A stretch of 64,000 bases of DNA. Source: Roseibium aggregatum. GTDB lineage: Bacteria > Pseudomonadota > Alphaproteobacteria > Rhizobiales > Stappiaceae. Shown here piece after piece: positions 1-8,211 of the stretch (its first letter is position 1; each line of letters opens with the position of its first letter). The notes beneath the pieces are model-generated. The model made no database searches, was not told where the DNA came from, and saw nothing but the letters and a program-made list of their open reading frames with translations. The stretch covers positions 2,294,001 through 2,358,000 of the forward strand of contig NZ_JAEKJZ010000001.1 in assembly GCF_017309185.1 (NCBI RefSeq), in the 5' to 3' direction. Made by a program: the position numbers and the translations under genes.

Positions 1-241
1 TCACCAGAACGGGCAGTTCCGGACGCATTTTCTTCATGCGCGGCAAAACGTCGAAGATGTTCTCGTCCGGCATCACCACATCGGTGATCACCAGGTCGCC
101 GTCGCCCGACGACACCCATCGCCAGAGCGTCGACGCGTTCGAGGTCAGTCTGACGGTGTAACCGGCCCGGGACAGGGCCTGATTGAGGACGGTGCGAATG
201 GCCGCGTCGTCGTCCGCAACTAAGATCGTGCCTGTCGGCAT
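1..241 (-). CDS. ntrC: NtrC, nitrogen regulation response regulator (N-terminal fragment)
   Basis: Only the first 80 codons are in the window; the gene runs off the left edge. The start is an ATG at 241-239. The visible part is a receiver domain: an acidic cluster ADDD near residue 10 and a phosphoacceptor in ITDVVMP near residue 55. NtrC is the sigma-54 enhancer-binding partner of NtrB that activates nitrogen-assimilation genes. The AAA+ and Fis-type DNA-binding domains cannot be seen, so the name leans on the position directly after ntrB (2-bp gap between the ntrB stop at 244 and this ATG) and on the usual dusB-ntrB-ntrC order in Alphaproteobacteria. Confidence 0.85.
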   Translation of the reverse strand, partial: MPTGTILVADDDAAIRTVLNQALSRAGYTVRLTSNASTLWRWVSSGDGDLVITDVVMPDENIFDVLPRMKKMRPELPVLV

Positions 242-243
242 GG

Positions 244-1395
244 TCAATCAGTTCCTTTTCTGGTCCGCTCGGAAGTCGTCGCAGCGGCATCCGTGAAAGC
301 TGGCATTAAGATCCGGAAAACGGTTTTCTGACGCTGGCTGTCACATTCGATAACGCCGCCATGATCTCCGATGATCTTGGCAACGAGCGCCAGTCCAAGG
401 CCGGATCCGTTGGTCTTGGTCGTGATGAATGGCTCGAAAAGATGAGGCAGGAGATCGTCCGGGACGCCCGGGCCGTTATCCTGAACGCAAAACTCGAGCG
501 GCAGGCTGACCTTCTCGTCCGTTCCGGGAACGGAGAGACGCACGCCCGGCCGGAAAGCGGTCGAAATGCGGATCTCGCCGTCCGGATCGTCGCCTATGGC
601 CTCGCTGGCATTCTTTATCAGATTGAGAAAGACCTGAATCAACTGGTCCTTGTTCGCGTAGACCGGCGGAAGCGAGGGATCGTATGTCTCGACAATCCGT
701 TTTCCCCGGGCAAATCCGCTGTCGGCCAGCCGTTTCACGTGATCCAGAACGACGTGAATATTGACCGGCTCCCGCTCGATCGGCCGTTCGTCTGAAAAAA
801 CCTCCATCCGGTCGACCAATTTCACGATCCGGTCGGTCTCGTCCATGATCAAACGGGTCAGCGCCCGGTCCTCGTTCGGGACGGACTGCTCGAGAAGCTG
901 GGCCGCGCCGCGAATTCCAGAAAGCGGGTTCTTGATCTCATGTGCCAGCATCGCCGCCAGCCCGGTCACCGTGCGCGCCGCGCCGCGCGACGTCAGTTGC
1001 CGGTCGATCTTTTCCGCCATCGTGCGTTCTTGGAACATCAGCACAACGGCCCCGGGTCGCTCAGCGACGGGCGCCGCGTTGATGTCGACCACCTTTGGCG
1101 CTCCGATCCGCGGGGAACCGATATCCACCTTGTATTCATTGACCGGAGCGCTGCGCTCGCGCACTTGCTCGATGAGCGTCAGCAAGGGACTGCCGAAGGG
1201 GACAAATTCGCTGATAGGATAGCGGCGCAGAACCGACACGCTCGAGCGCATGAAGATTTCGGCCGCCATATTGGCCGATTCGATGACGCCGTCTGGGGCG
1301 ACCAGTAAAACCGGATGCGGAAGGGCATCCAGGATGGTCGGCCCGTCACTGGCAAGTGCGGCTGTCCGGCCCGTCGGGGACTTTGTCGTCGTCAC
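244..1395 (-). CDS. ntrB: NtrB, nitrogen regulation sensor histidine kinase
   Basis: Cytosolic PAS-type sensor kinase that phosphorylates NtrC under nitrogen limitation, in response to PII protein. An N-terminal PAS-like region ([16 protein letters not shown]) is followed by an H-box [19 protein letters not shown] (His about residue 152), an N-box [10 protein letters not shown] and G-boxes DNGPGVP and GSGLGLAL. There is no membrane segment, as expected. The reading frame stays open upstream to 1455, but I choose the GTG at 1395-1393: it overlaps the dusB stop in a GTGA junction, typical of translational coupling, and gives 383 residues, close to family length. The longer form would overlap dusB by 64 bp. 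Confidence 0.93.
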   Translation of the reverse strand: MTTTKSPTGRTAALASDGPTILDALPHPVLLVAPDGVIESANMAAEIFMRSSVSVLRRYPISEFVPFGSPLLTLIEQVRERSAPVNEYKVDIGSPRIGAPKVVDINAAPVAERPGAVVLMFQERTMAEKIDRQLTSRGAARTVTGLAAMLAHEIKNPLSGIRGAAQLLEQSVPNEDRALTRLIMDETDRIVKLVDRMEVFSDERPIEREPVNIHVVLDHVKRLADSGFARGKRIVETYDPSLPPVYANKDQLIQVFLNLIKNASEAIGDDPDGEIRISTAFRPGVRLSVPGTDEKVSLPLEFCVQDNGPGVPDDLLPHLFEPFITTKTNGSGLGLALVAKIIGDHGGVIECDSQRQKTVFRILMPAFTDAAATTSERTRKGTD

Positions 1396-2396
1396 GCGGC
1401 TTCCCGTTCGTTTGAGGAGGAAAACCAATCGGTCGCAAGGCGCAACACCTCGCAAGGCTGATTGGAACTCATAAGCGTTTTCCTGAGCGACGTCGGCATT
1501 GGATCCGCGCCTTGAGTAACGGCTTCGTCGATGTACCAGCCGATGTGCTTGCGCGCGATGCGCACGCCCGCAACGGGCCCGTAATGCTGAAGCATGTCTT
1601 CGTAGTGACCGCCGACAAGGTCGGAGAGCTCACGCCCGCCGGGTGGTGAAAGCCGTTCCCCCGTCGCCAGGTAATGCCCGATGTGCCCGGGCAGCCACGG
1701 GCGTCCGTAGGCCCCACGGCCAATCATCACACCATCGGCTCCGGACTGTTCCAGCATGCTGACCGCGTCCCGAGCCTCCTTGCAGTCACCGTTGGCGATG
1801 ACCGGAATTGTCACCGATTGCTTCACTTTCGAAATCGCGGCCCAATCCGCCTTGCCCTTGTAGAACTGGCACCGCGTACGTCCGTGAACCGTAATCAGCT
1901 GAACCCCTGCATCTTGCGCGCGCCGCGCCAGCTCCGGCGCGTTAAGGGACGTCTCGTCCCAGCCGAGGCGCATCTTCAGGGTGACAGGGACATCCACCGC
2001 ATCTACGGTTGCCTCGATCAGGGTCAGCGCGTGATCAAGGTTCCGCATGAGGGCCGATCCGGACAGGCCGGACGTCACCTTCTTGGCCGGACACCCCATG
2101 TTGATGTCGACAACATCCGCGCCAAGGTCCGCGACGACCCTGGCCGCCTCGCCCATCCAGCGGGCCTCCCGGCCCGCGAGCTGAACCACGTGAAGACCGG
2201 TCTCCTGAGATTCGGCACGCATCTGCGTTTCCGCATCCCCCTTGACGAAGGATTCGCTGGCGACCATTTCACTGACGACCATCCCGGCGCCATGGCGCGC
2301 CGCGAGCTTGCGAAACGGGAGATCCGTGACCCCCGACATGGGAGCAAGCACAGCCCGGTTGAGCAATGTATGTCGTCCAATCGACAGAGGTTTCAT
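1392..2396 (-). CDS. dusB: tRNA-dihydrouridine synthase DusB
   Basis: FMN-dependent enzyme that reduces uridine to dihydrouridine in the tRNA D-loop. It has the TIM-barrel start [13 protein letters not shown], the GCPAKKV loop that carries the catalytic Cys, VTLKMRLGW, the tRNA-contact stretch VHGRTR and the FMN-phosphate-binding IANGDC and [10 protein letters not shown]. The chosen ATG at 2396 gives 334 residues; a GTG at 2408 would add four hydrophobic residues and neither has a clear ribosome site. First gene of the dusB-ntrB-ntrC operon, an arrangement (nifR3-ntrBC) long known in Alphaproteobacteria. Confidence 0.94.
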   Translation of the reverse strand: MKPLSIGRHTLLNRAVLAPMSGVTDLPFRKLAARHGAGMVVSEMVASESFVKGDAETQMRAESQETGLHVVQLAGREARWMGEAARVVADLGADVVDINMGCPAKKVTSGLSGSALMRNLDHALTLIEATVDAVDVPVTLKMRLGWDETSLNAPELARRAQDAGVQLITVHGRTRCQFYKGKADWAAISKVKQSVTIPVIANGDCKEARDAVSMLEQSGADGVMIGRGAYGRPWLPGHIGHYLATGERLSPPGGRELSDLVGGHYEDMLQHYGPVAGVRIARKHIGWYIDEAVTQGADPMPTSLRKTLMSSNQPCEVLRLATDWFSSSNEREAA

Positions 2397-3024
2397 CAAC
2401 AGCAACACCAGGGAATAGACTGCTTATTGTCTGTGCAATTTCTGAGTTGCCTATATTGTAGACAATTCACGCAATGCAACAAGTCAAAAATTGCGGTCCG
2501 AACAAGTTCTTCGATAAAAACGGTTAAGACGACGCGGTTGGCGCCAGCGAGAAGGAGCTCGGGAATGACTAATACGGCGGCAATTCTCGTTTTTGCTGCT
2601 GAACTCGGCACTTGCCTGGCGGCTCCTGAATAGACACTGAGCGCGTATCCTCGTCTGGCTTGCCGGACTGCTCCGTCACATACTCTTATCGCGCTTGCGA
2701 GTCATCCCTCTCACAACCACATTGCAACCGTCTTTCACCCGAACGGAGCAACAACCACTCTGACGCGGTCGCCTCATCGGGAAAACACGTGAATGACAAC
2801 TCCGGATTACCGTCCCGGGAGGCTCATCCAGGCAGGAAAGCGTTTACGAGGGTCTCAAGGCACTGTCAAATACCGATGCCGAACATGTCCTGTTTCACGA
2901 GACCGCCCGCCTCTTCGTCTTTCCCGCTCTGTCGGTCGTTGCATGAAAAAGCGGATATGGATGCGGACGGCACTCAGGCCGGACTTGCCTGCGCGGCAGT
3001 CCACAGACCTTTCAACGACAACGA
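2397..3024. other. Long intergenic region between dusB and cinA
   Basis: This 628-bp gap holds the dusB promoter at its left end and otherwise no convincing gene. The open frames at 2660-3028 and 2793-3056 have Ser/Arg/His-rich translations with no recognisable family and no good ribosome site. A 49-codon open frame at 2797-2946 ends in a segment ([20 protein letters not shown]) that resembles the tail of an amidohydrolase, so it may be a gene remnant. In many Rhizobiales ispDF sits between dusB and cinA; nothing like IspD or IspF is encoded here. Confidence 0.6.
2455..2482 (-). promoter_or_regulatory. Candidate sigma-70 type promoter for dusB-ntrB-ntrC
   Basis: Read on the minus strand, TTGTTG (2482-2477) and TACAAT (2460-2455) are separated by 16 bp. 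The expected transcript start lies about 50 bp before the dusB ATG. The stretch is AT-rich against a GC-rich background. Assigned by eye only. Confidence 0.4.
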
Positions 3025-3546
3025 ATGAGCAGAGCCATGACAGACAAGACACCTGACAGCCTTGAGGATCTGACCCCCCTGGCCGTTACCGTCCTGGAGG
3101 AGCTGATCGCCCGAAAAAAAATGGTGGCCACGGCAGAATCGTGCACCGGAGGACTGATCTGCGGCACCCTCACAGAGATCTCGGGGTCTTCCGCCGCCGT
3201 TGACAGAGGGTTCGTGACCTACTCCAACGAAGCCAAGAGCGAGCTCCTGGGCGTTTCGCCGGACCTGATCAAGAAGGTTGGCGCCGTCAGCAAGGACGTG
3301 GCGATCGCCATGGCGGAAGGCGCATTGGCACGCTCGCACGCGGATATCGCCGTCTCGGTTACCGGAATCGCCGGTCCCGGCGGTGGAAGTGCTGAAAAAC
3401 CGGTCGGCACCGTGCATGTCGCCGTCGCCGTCAGGGACAGGCCCACCGCCCACCTGCATTGCTGGTTCGCCGACCGGGGCCGAAAATCGATCAGGCTGGA
3501 AACCATAAGGACCGCCCTGACCTCAATTCTAAATGCACTCGACTGA
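3025..3546 (+). CDS. cinA: CinA-family protein, nicotinamide-nucleotide amidohydrolase (PncC type)
   Basis: Hydrolyses nicotinamide mononucleotide to nicotinate mononucleotide in pyridine nucleotide salvage. It is the stand-alone CinA C-terminal domain (about 170 residues) with the signature [12 protein letters not shown] near residue 35, [12 protein letters not shown] near residue 112 and the KPVGTVHVA strand. The N-terminal MocF-like domain of full-length CinA is absent, which is normal for the short form. ATG at 3025 and ATG at 3037 are both possible starts; the ribosome site is weak for both. In relatives it neighbours ispDF and the COQ10-like gene; here three secreted-protein genes separate it from the latter. 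Confidence 0.9.
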   Translation: MSRAMTDKTPDSLEDLTPLAVTVLEELIARKKMVATAESCTGGLICGTLTEISGSSAAVDRGFVTYSNEAKSELLGVSPDLIKKVGAVSKDVAIAMAEGALARSHADIAVSVTGIAGPGGGSAEKPVGTVHVAVAVRDRPTAHLHCWFADRGRKSIRLETIRTALTSILNALD

Positions 3547-3649
3547 GTAAATCCTCATTTACTCTGGCTCGAGTTGCCGCTGGCTTCCGTATTCGTCATC
3601 ACTATAGTTCGCGCAAAACTGACCTCAACGGAACCTCAGAAAGCTTGAA

Positions 3650-4093
3650 ATGAAACGCATTGCGATCCTCGCCGCCGGCATACTTGGTCTTGGGAGCGCG
3701 GCATTCGCCGACGCGATTCCGAAGCAGGGAGATTTCTTTCTCATCTCACGGGACCGGGATGGACTGTTCGTCGGCAGCCACAAGCTTTTCACGGACTATG
3801 CCGAAGGCCTGAGCAAGGTTTCCTATTGCAACCGACGCTACTTCGTCCGCAGCAACTCCGTCGCCTGGACCCAGGTGGAATCCCAGCGTGGGCACAGGGT
3901 GCAGATCGAATACAATTTCGGACGCGGGTGGCGCCCGATCTGCGCGGGTCCGGAACGCCAGGTTACCCTAAAGGATCTCGGCATAGATGTTCACCCGGAG
4001 GATTTGCTGGCGCAAGCCGCGGTTCGCACCAATTCGCAAAACCGGCTGTCCGCCATAGGGTCGGGTTTCGACACCACATATCATACGCCGTAA
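3650..4093 (+). CDS. Small secreted protein, tandem family copy 1
   Basis: I do not recognise this family. The 147-residue product begins with a clear signal peptide (hydrophobic AILAAGILGLGSAAFA, likely cut after AFA near residue 20), so it should be periplasmic or secreted. The mature part has the blocks LISRDRDG, GSHKLF, VSYCNRRYFVR, SVAWTQVE, GWRPIC and QVTLKDLGI, and ends in an NRLSAIGSGF tail. Two cysteines (in YC and PIC) are the only ones in the mature part and may form a disulfide. Copy 2 downstream shares about half of its residues over the core; copy 3 is more distant. The 166-bp gap to copy 2 suggests separate promoters. Function unknown. Confidence 0.85.
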   Translation: MKRIAILAAGILGLGSAAFADAIPKQGDFFLISRDRDGLFVGSHKLFTDYAEGLSKVSYCNRRYFVRSNSVAWTQVESQRGHRVQIEYNFGRGWRPICAGPERQVTLKDLGIDVHPEDLLAQAAVRTNSQNRLSAIGSGFDTTYHTP

Positions 4094-4259
4094 GGCGTTG
4101 ACGCTCCGGTCCGCTGCGTCCAGCCGGCCGAACAAAAAATCGGTAAAACTTTAGTAAAACGCGGCGATGGATCGAAATCCGATCGCAAATCTTCGCACCT
4201 ATTGTCCGGCTAGGTAAAATATACAACGCGAAATGAGTTCGCGCTGAAGGAATTGGGAT

Positions 4260-4730
4260 ATGTCAGTCCAAAAGACGTTTCTTGCGCTCGCTGCGTTTTT
4301 TCTCGCGCACACCTGTGCACACGCCGGAGGCGAACTTCCGCGAAAAGGCGATATCTACATCATTTCCAGAGACGACGGCCGGATGTTCCGCGGATCACAC
4401 CGGATCTACAACCGCAAGGCCGACGGATTGGTCGAGGTTCAGTATTGCGGCCGGTCATATTGGGTTCGCTACGCGACCGTTGCCTGGACCCAGGTCGAGG
4501 TCGAAAACGAATACGTGGTCAAGGTAGAGCATAACTGGGGCAAGGGCTGGCGTCCGATTTGCGAACACCCTGAGGAACAGGTCACCTTGAAAGATCTTGG
4601 CATTTCGGAAGACCCGCGGATGGTCATGTACAATGACGGCCCGACGGAACCGAAGATCAATCGGTTCGCGGCCATTCGGAAATCATTCAAGACTGCCCAG
4701 GAAATGGCCAAGTCGTATCACGACAAATAA
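4260..4730 (+). CDS. Small secreted protein, tandem family copy 2
   Basis: Paralogue of the gene at 3650. Signal peptide (FLALAAFFLAHTCAHA, probable cleavage after AHA) then a mature domain with IISRDDGRMFRGSH, VQYCGRSYWVR, TVAWTQVE, GKGWRPIC and EQVTLKDLGI, ending in an NRFAAIRKSF motif and a Lys-rich tail. The two conserved mature cysteines are kept. The aromatic-rich middle (YWVR, AWTQVE, NWGKGW) suggests a compact beta domain. ATG at 4260 follows AAGGA with an 8-base spacer. No membrane anchor or lipobox after the signal peptide. Function unknown; the close match to copy 1 indicates a duplication that is still recognisable. Confidence 0.85.
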   Translation: MSVQKTFLALAAFFLAHTCAHAGGELPRKGDIYIISRDDGRMFRGSHRIYNRKADGLVEVQYCGRSYWVRYATVAWTQVEVENEYVVKVEHNWGKGWRPICEHPEEQVTLKDLGISEDPRMVMYNDGPTEPKINRFAAIRKSFKTAQEMAKSYHDK

Positions 4731-4831
4731 AGAGCGCGCACCCGGTCCGGTAAGGCTCAGGTAAGCTGACGTGTCTATAGTCTTAGCAATGCAGAAGGAA
4801 AATTGAGGAAATAAACCGAAGGACTCCGGAG

Positions 4832-5266
4832 ATGAAACGCTCCATTGCAGTTATGGTCATCACTTTCGGATCCAGCGTTCTCCTGTCCGGCCACGCGCTC
4901 GGACAAAGTGACTATTACATCAGATCCCACTACACCAACGGCAGTTTTACAGGGTTTCACGAAATCCTGACCGCGCCCAAAAAAGGCTATCACGCAGCCC
5001 TCTACTGCGACCGGACCTTCTGGGTGACCTCGAACACGGTATTGTGGACGGAACAACAGACCGCCGCCGGCAACGACCTCTTCCTGGAAGAAAACGACGG
5101 TGACAACCGCCGGGTGATCTGCTCGGACAAAGACGCCTTTGCCACACTCGACGATCTTGGTCTGAAACGCCTCGAACTGAAGGCCATTCGCGAGAAGGAC
5201 TCGCCGCAAGCCGCGAAACCGAGCCGGATCAGAACCATTCGCGACGCTTTCAAGCAGTATAAATGA
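4832..5266 (+). CDS. Small secreted protein, tandem family copy 3 (divergent)
   Basis: Third and most divergent member. Signal peptide (VMVITFGSSVLLSGHALG) then 120 residues that keep the frame of the family: YYIRSHYTNGSFTGFHEI, LYCDRTFWVTSNTVLWTE, RRVIC, LDDLGL and the SRIRTIRDAFKQY tail. The two Cys are conserved, but the first block has lost the ISRD motif and the middle is more acidic. AAGGA sits 8 bases before the ATG. The stop lies 3 bp from the convergent COQ10-like gene. Alignment to the other copies is by eye; homology rests on the order of the shared blocks. Confidence 0.82.
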   Translation: MKRSIAVMVITFGSSVLLSGHALGQSDYYIRSHYTNGSFTGFHEILTAPKKGYHAALYCDRTFWVTSNTVLWTEQQTAAGNDLFLEENDGDNRRVICSDKDAFATLDDLGLKRLELKAIREKDSPQAAKPSRIRTIRDAFKQYK

Positions 5267-5269
5267 ACC

Positions 5270-5722
5270 TCAGGTTCCGTAGACCTTGTCGGCGCGTTCT
5301 TCAAACGCGTTCGAAAATCTGCGAAAGGCCTTGTCGAACATCACGCCCATGAGCGATCCGAGGGTTTTACTGCGGAATTCGTAGGAAATATAAAAACCGA
5401 CCGTACAGGCTTTTTCCCCGCCGTCCACGAAGGTCCATTTGTTTTCCAGATGCTTGAACGGTCCGTCCAGATATTCCACCAGGATCGTTCTGTTTTCCGG
5501 ATCGAGCTCCACGCGGCTGGTAAAGGTCTCCTTGAAGAGCTTGTAGGCGACCGTCATGTCGGCAATCAGCACGCTTCGTCCATCGCCCAGATCCTTCCGG
5601 CCGCGAATATGCAGATCCCTGCACAGCGGCACGAATTCCGGATACTGTTCAACGTCGGCGACAAGGCTGAACATGTCCTCCGCGTTGTGGTTGACTTTGT
5701 GCTCGGATGAGAAACTAGGCAT
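5270..5722 (-). CDS. COQ10/RatA-type START-domain protein
   Basis: A 150-residue SRPBCC/START-like protein (polyketide cyclase family). It opens with SSEHKVNHNAEDMFSLVADVEQYPEFVPLC, the typical start of bacterial COQ10 homologues, and ends with a long helix (LMGVMFDKAFRRFSNAFEERA). Mitochondrial COQ10 binds ubiquinone and supports respiration; the Escherichia coli member RatA was proposed as a ribosome-association toxin. In Alphaproteobacteria the ubiquinone role is the better guess. It lies 32 bp after lipA on the same strand and is the last gene of the PDH-lipoate block. Confidence 0.88.
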   Translation of the reverse strand: MPSFSSEHKVNHNAEDMFSLVADVEQYPEFVPLCRDLHIRGRKDLGDGRSVLIADMTVAYKLFKETFTSRVELDPENRTILVEYLDGPFKHLENKWTFVDGGEKACTVGFYISYEFRSKTLGSLMGVMFDKAFRRFSNAFEERADKVYGT

Positions 5723-5754
5723 GCCCGAAAACGCCCCCTTTCGCGAAACGGGCC

Positions 5755-6729
5755 TTACCGGCCGAGCTTGGCCTTGCGGGCAGCACGCAGATCCGCGAAG
5801 TCCTCGCCGGCATGATGCGATGAACGGGTCAATGGCGTCGCCGAGACCTTCAGGAAGCCCTTGGCATAGGCAATCCGCTCATAGCCCTTGAATTCCTCCG
5901 GCGTTACGAAGGACAGGACCGGATGGTGTTTCTTGGAGGGCTGCAGATACTGCCCGATCGTCAGGAAGTCCACGTCAGCGGCCCTGAGGTCGTCCATGAG
6001 CTGAAGCACTTCGTTGCGTTCCTCGCCAAGCCCGACCATGATCCCGGACTTCGTGAACATCTCGTCGTCCAGCTCCTTCACCTTCTGAAGGAGGCGCACG
6101 GAGTGGAAATACCGCGCACCAGGGCGGACCTTCAGATATTTTGAGGGAACGGTTTCAAGGTTGTGGTTGAAAACATCGGGACGCGCCTCCACGACGATTT
6201 CGAGCGCGCCGTCCTTGCGAAGGAAATCCGGTGTCAGCACCTCGATCGTCGTTGAAGGCGATGTCGCGCGGATCGCCGAAATCACGTCGGCGAAATGTTT
6301 CGCGCCGCCATCGTCGAGATCGTCCCGGTCCACGGACGTGATGACCACATGCTCCAGCCCCATTGCCGCGACGGCATCCGCGACCCCTTGCGCTTCTTTC
6401 GGATCGACAGGTCCGGGCATCCCGGTCCGCACATTGCAGAAGGCACAGGCGCGTGTGCAGGTATCGCCCAGGATCATGAAACTGGCGTGCTTCTTCGACC
6501 AGCACTCGCCGATGTTCGGACAGCCGGCCTCCTCGCACACCGTAACGAGATTGTTGGCGCGTACCAAGTCCTGAGTTTCGCGGTAAACCGGCGAAGTCGG
6601 CGCCTTGACGCGGATCCATTTCGGCTTGCGCTGTACCGGGTTGTCCGGGCGGTGCGCCTTTTCCGGATGGCGCGGCCGCGCTTCTGAACTGTTTTGCGGG
6701 CGATTGAGCGTGTCGACGATCGTAACCAT
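5755..6729 (-). CDS. lipA: Lipoyl synthase
   Basis: Radical-SAM enzyme that inserts two sulfurs into protein-bound octanoyl groups, making the lipoyl cofactor of the PDH E2 (and here E1-beta) domains encoded just upstream. Both iron-sulfur cluster motifs are intact: C65, C70 and C76 in [12 protein letters not shown] (auxiliary cluster) and C91, C95 and C98 in CTRACAFC (radical-SAM cluster). The C-terminal RSSYHAGE-type motif appears as RSSHHAGED. Length 324 is normal. Placement in the PDH block ties lipoylation to its main target. Confidence 0.97.
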   Translation of the reverse strand: MVTIVDTLNRPQNSSEARPRHPEKAHRPDNPVQRKPKWIRVKAPTSPVYRETQDLVRANNLVTVCEEAGCPNIGECWSKKHASFMILGDTCTRACAFCNVRTGMPGPVDPKEAQGVADAVAAMGLEHVVITSVDRDDLDDGGAKHFADVISAIRATSPSTTIEVLTPDFLRKDGALEIVVEARPDVFNHNLETVPSKYLKVRPGARYFHSVRLLQKVKELDDEMFTKSGIMVGLGEERNEVLQLMDDLRAADVDFLTIGQYLQPSKKHHPVLSFVTPEEFKGYERIAYAKGFLKVSATPLTRSSHHAGEDFADLRAARKAKLGR

Positions 6730-6786
6730 GAGCTTTTAAGTGTCGTTATTCCCGGTCAAGGTCAAGGCATAAAGCTGTAGAGCCAG

Positions 6787-7227
6787 TTATGTCGCGGGTG
6801 CATGTCTGGTCAATTCTTTCAGCCGCTGCCGGGCTTTTTCCGAAAGAGGCTGGGACTTCCGGGTTTCTTCGTTCATCTGAACGCAAACATTCACTGCCTG
6901 CGCGACGGCGACGCCGTTTTGAAAGACCTTCTGATAGAGCTTGAAGGAACTGCGCCCGACCTCGAGCACGGCCGTCCCGATCTCGACATCCCCCGGCCAG
7001 TTGATCTCTCCCAGGAAATCGAGCTCCAGTCGCGCGATCACGAAAGCCGCACCGGTCTCCGTCAGATTTTCCCGGTAGAGAAAGTCGACCCGGCCCGTTT
7101 CCAGAAAGGTCGAAAACACCGCGTTGTTGACGTGACCCTGCCGGTCGGTATCTCCGTATCTGATTGTGTCCTTCGCGCTAACCGGGAAATCTGAAACTGC
7201 TGCAAAGCCTTCGGGCAGAACTGTCAC
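6787..7227 (-). CDS. Acyl-CoA thioesterase, 4HBT/YbgC-like hotdog fold
   Basis: A 146-residue single hotdog-domain protein. The motif RYGDTDRQGHVNNAVFSTFLETGR carries the catalytic Asp region of the 4-hydroxybenzoyl-CoA thioesterase family (shown in part: DTDRQGHVNN). Substrate cannot be told from sequence; short- or medium-chain acyl-CoA is usual. The start is GTG at 7227-7225, overlapping the stop of the upstream small membrane protein as GTGA, so translation is probably coupled. lipA follows after 59 bp. Confidence 0.88.
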   Translation of the reverse strand: MTVLPEGFAAVSDFPVSAKDTIRYGDTDRQGHVNNAVFSTFLETGRVDFLYRENLTETGAAFVIARLELDFLGEINWPGDVEIGTAVLEVGRSSFKLYQKVFQNGVAVAQAVNVCVQMNEETRKSQPLSEKARQRLKELTRHAPAT

Positions 7228-7472
7228 TTGAAAACCTTTTTCCAGACGAACAGGAACAGGATCGCACCCAGGGTCGCGACGATCAGCCGGTCGAGAAGTC
7301 CGCCGGTCATGTTCAGATTGAAGAGCGATGCCAGCTCGCCGCCGACAAGCGCCCCGAAAAGACCGACGACAAGACTACCCAGGAAGCCCCCACGGCTGTT
7401 GAGCACCCGGTGCGCGACGGCGCCCGCGATGAGGCCGATAACAATTGAAACGATCAGGCCCATCTCGGGCAC
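7224..7472 (-). CDS. GlsB/YeaQ/YmgE family small membrane protein (copy 1)
   Basis: 82 residues with three hydrophobic segments and the Gly-rich signature of the transglycosylase-associated family: GLIVSIVIGLIAGAVAHRVL, GGFLGSLVVGLFGALVGGEL and a final LIVATLGAILFLFVWKKVF. Members are inner-membrane proteins often raised in stress; biochemical role unknown. Coupled to the downstream thioesterase by a GTGA overlap. A second member lies at 7805-8053. Confidence 0.88.
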   Translation of the reverse strand: MPEMGLIVSIVIGLIAGAVAHRVLNSRGGFLGSLVVGLFGALVGGELASLFNLNMTGGLLDRLIVATLGAILFLFVWKKVFK

Positions 7473-7515
7473 TCCTTAGTACCTCAACCAGCCGAGCTGG
7501 GTTTGATGACAGAGC

Positions 7516-7785
7516 CTAGCCGAGAATCCTTCGCCAAATGACCAGGCACGGAAAGAAACCGGTGACGGCTGCGACAAGCCAAAGGGCATAATTCGTTATG
7601 CCGGAGACCTCAAGCCTGGACACAAGTTTGACCCCAAGACCGGCCCCGACCACCCCAAAGACGTAACCACCCCAGTACAACTTTTTGCGACGTTTTTTCT
7701 CGGACTCTGGAACCTTTTCAGAGGGAAAGTTCAGGAGCTTCAGGAGGTCACCTAGTGCCCCGATTAGTTCGAGAAAATTGATCAT
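7516..7785 (-). CDS. Small two-helix membrane protein, unknown
   Basis: Not recognised. About 89 residues from the ATG at 7785 (the frame stays open to a TTG at 7812, which would overlap the upstream gene). A soluble N-terminus with a charged stretch (SEKVPESEKKRRKKLYWGG) is followed by two membrane segments, YVFGVVGAGLGVKLVS and YALWLVAAVTGFFPCLVIW. It sits between two GlsB/YeaQ family genes on the same strand with short gaps (19 and 43 bp), suggesting a common transcript. Function unknown. Confidence 0.65.
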   Translation of the reverse strand: MINFLELIGALGDLLKLLNFPSEKVPESEKKRRKKLYWGGYVFGVVGAGLGVKLVSRLEVSGITNYALWLVAAVTGFFPCLVIWRRILG

Positions 7786-7804
7786 CCGCCGTTGACTGGG
7801 TCGG

Positions 7805-8053
7805 TCAAGCAATCAGCCGTGCGAGAAGAACGACAACAATTGCGCCGACCGCGGCCACCACGATCTCGTTCACGTAAGGATTGCCGAGATTGACGTTCAC
7901 GCCGACAAGCTTGAACAGAAACCCGCCGATAAAGGCCCCGATCAGACCCGTGATCAGATAGCGGATCAGGCCGCCACCGCCGACAACGACACTCGCAAGC
8001 CAGCCGGCAATGATGCCGATAGCCACCCAGATCAGAATTGCTTTGACATCCAT
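7805..8053 (-). CDS. GlsB/YeaQ/YmgE family small membrane protein (copy 2)
   Basis: 82 residues, again three hydrophobic segments: ILIWVAIGIIAGWLASVVVG, LIRYLITGLIGAFIGGFLF and EIVVAAVGAIVVVLLARLIA. The Gly-rich pattern G-I-I-A-G-W-L-A is the family hallmark. It follows lpdA by 158 bp, enough for its own promoter, which I could not identify with confidence. Two family members within 1 kb suggests an old duplication. Confidence 0.88.
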   Translation of the reverse strand: MDVKAILIWVAIGIIAGWLASVVVGGGGLIRYLITGLIGAFIGGFLFKLVGVNVNLGNPYVNEIVVAAVGAIVVVLLARLIA

Positions 8054-8211
8054 GCCTGAAGGCTCCCTTCGTAAGCTGCCTGTCTCACAGGGTCGGCCAA
8101 CAGTTCTGCAGTCGCATGACGATCTGAGATAAAGATTGGTCCGGATCCGACCCCGACAGTCCTACGTTACCCGTTTCGCCGTCAGGGTCCAAGGATACTC
8201 GGCAATTTCAC

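Noticed and set aside
2660..3056. Two short plus-strand frames in the dusB-cinA gap
   Set aside because: Low-complexity translations, poor ribosome sites, overlapping each other in different frames.
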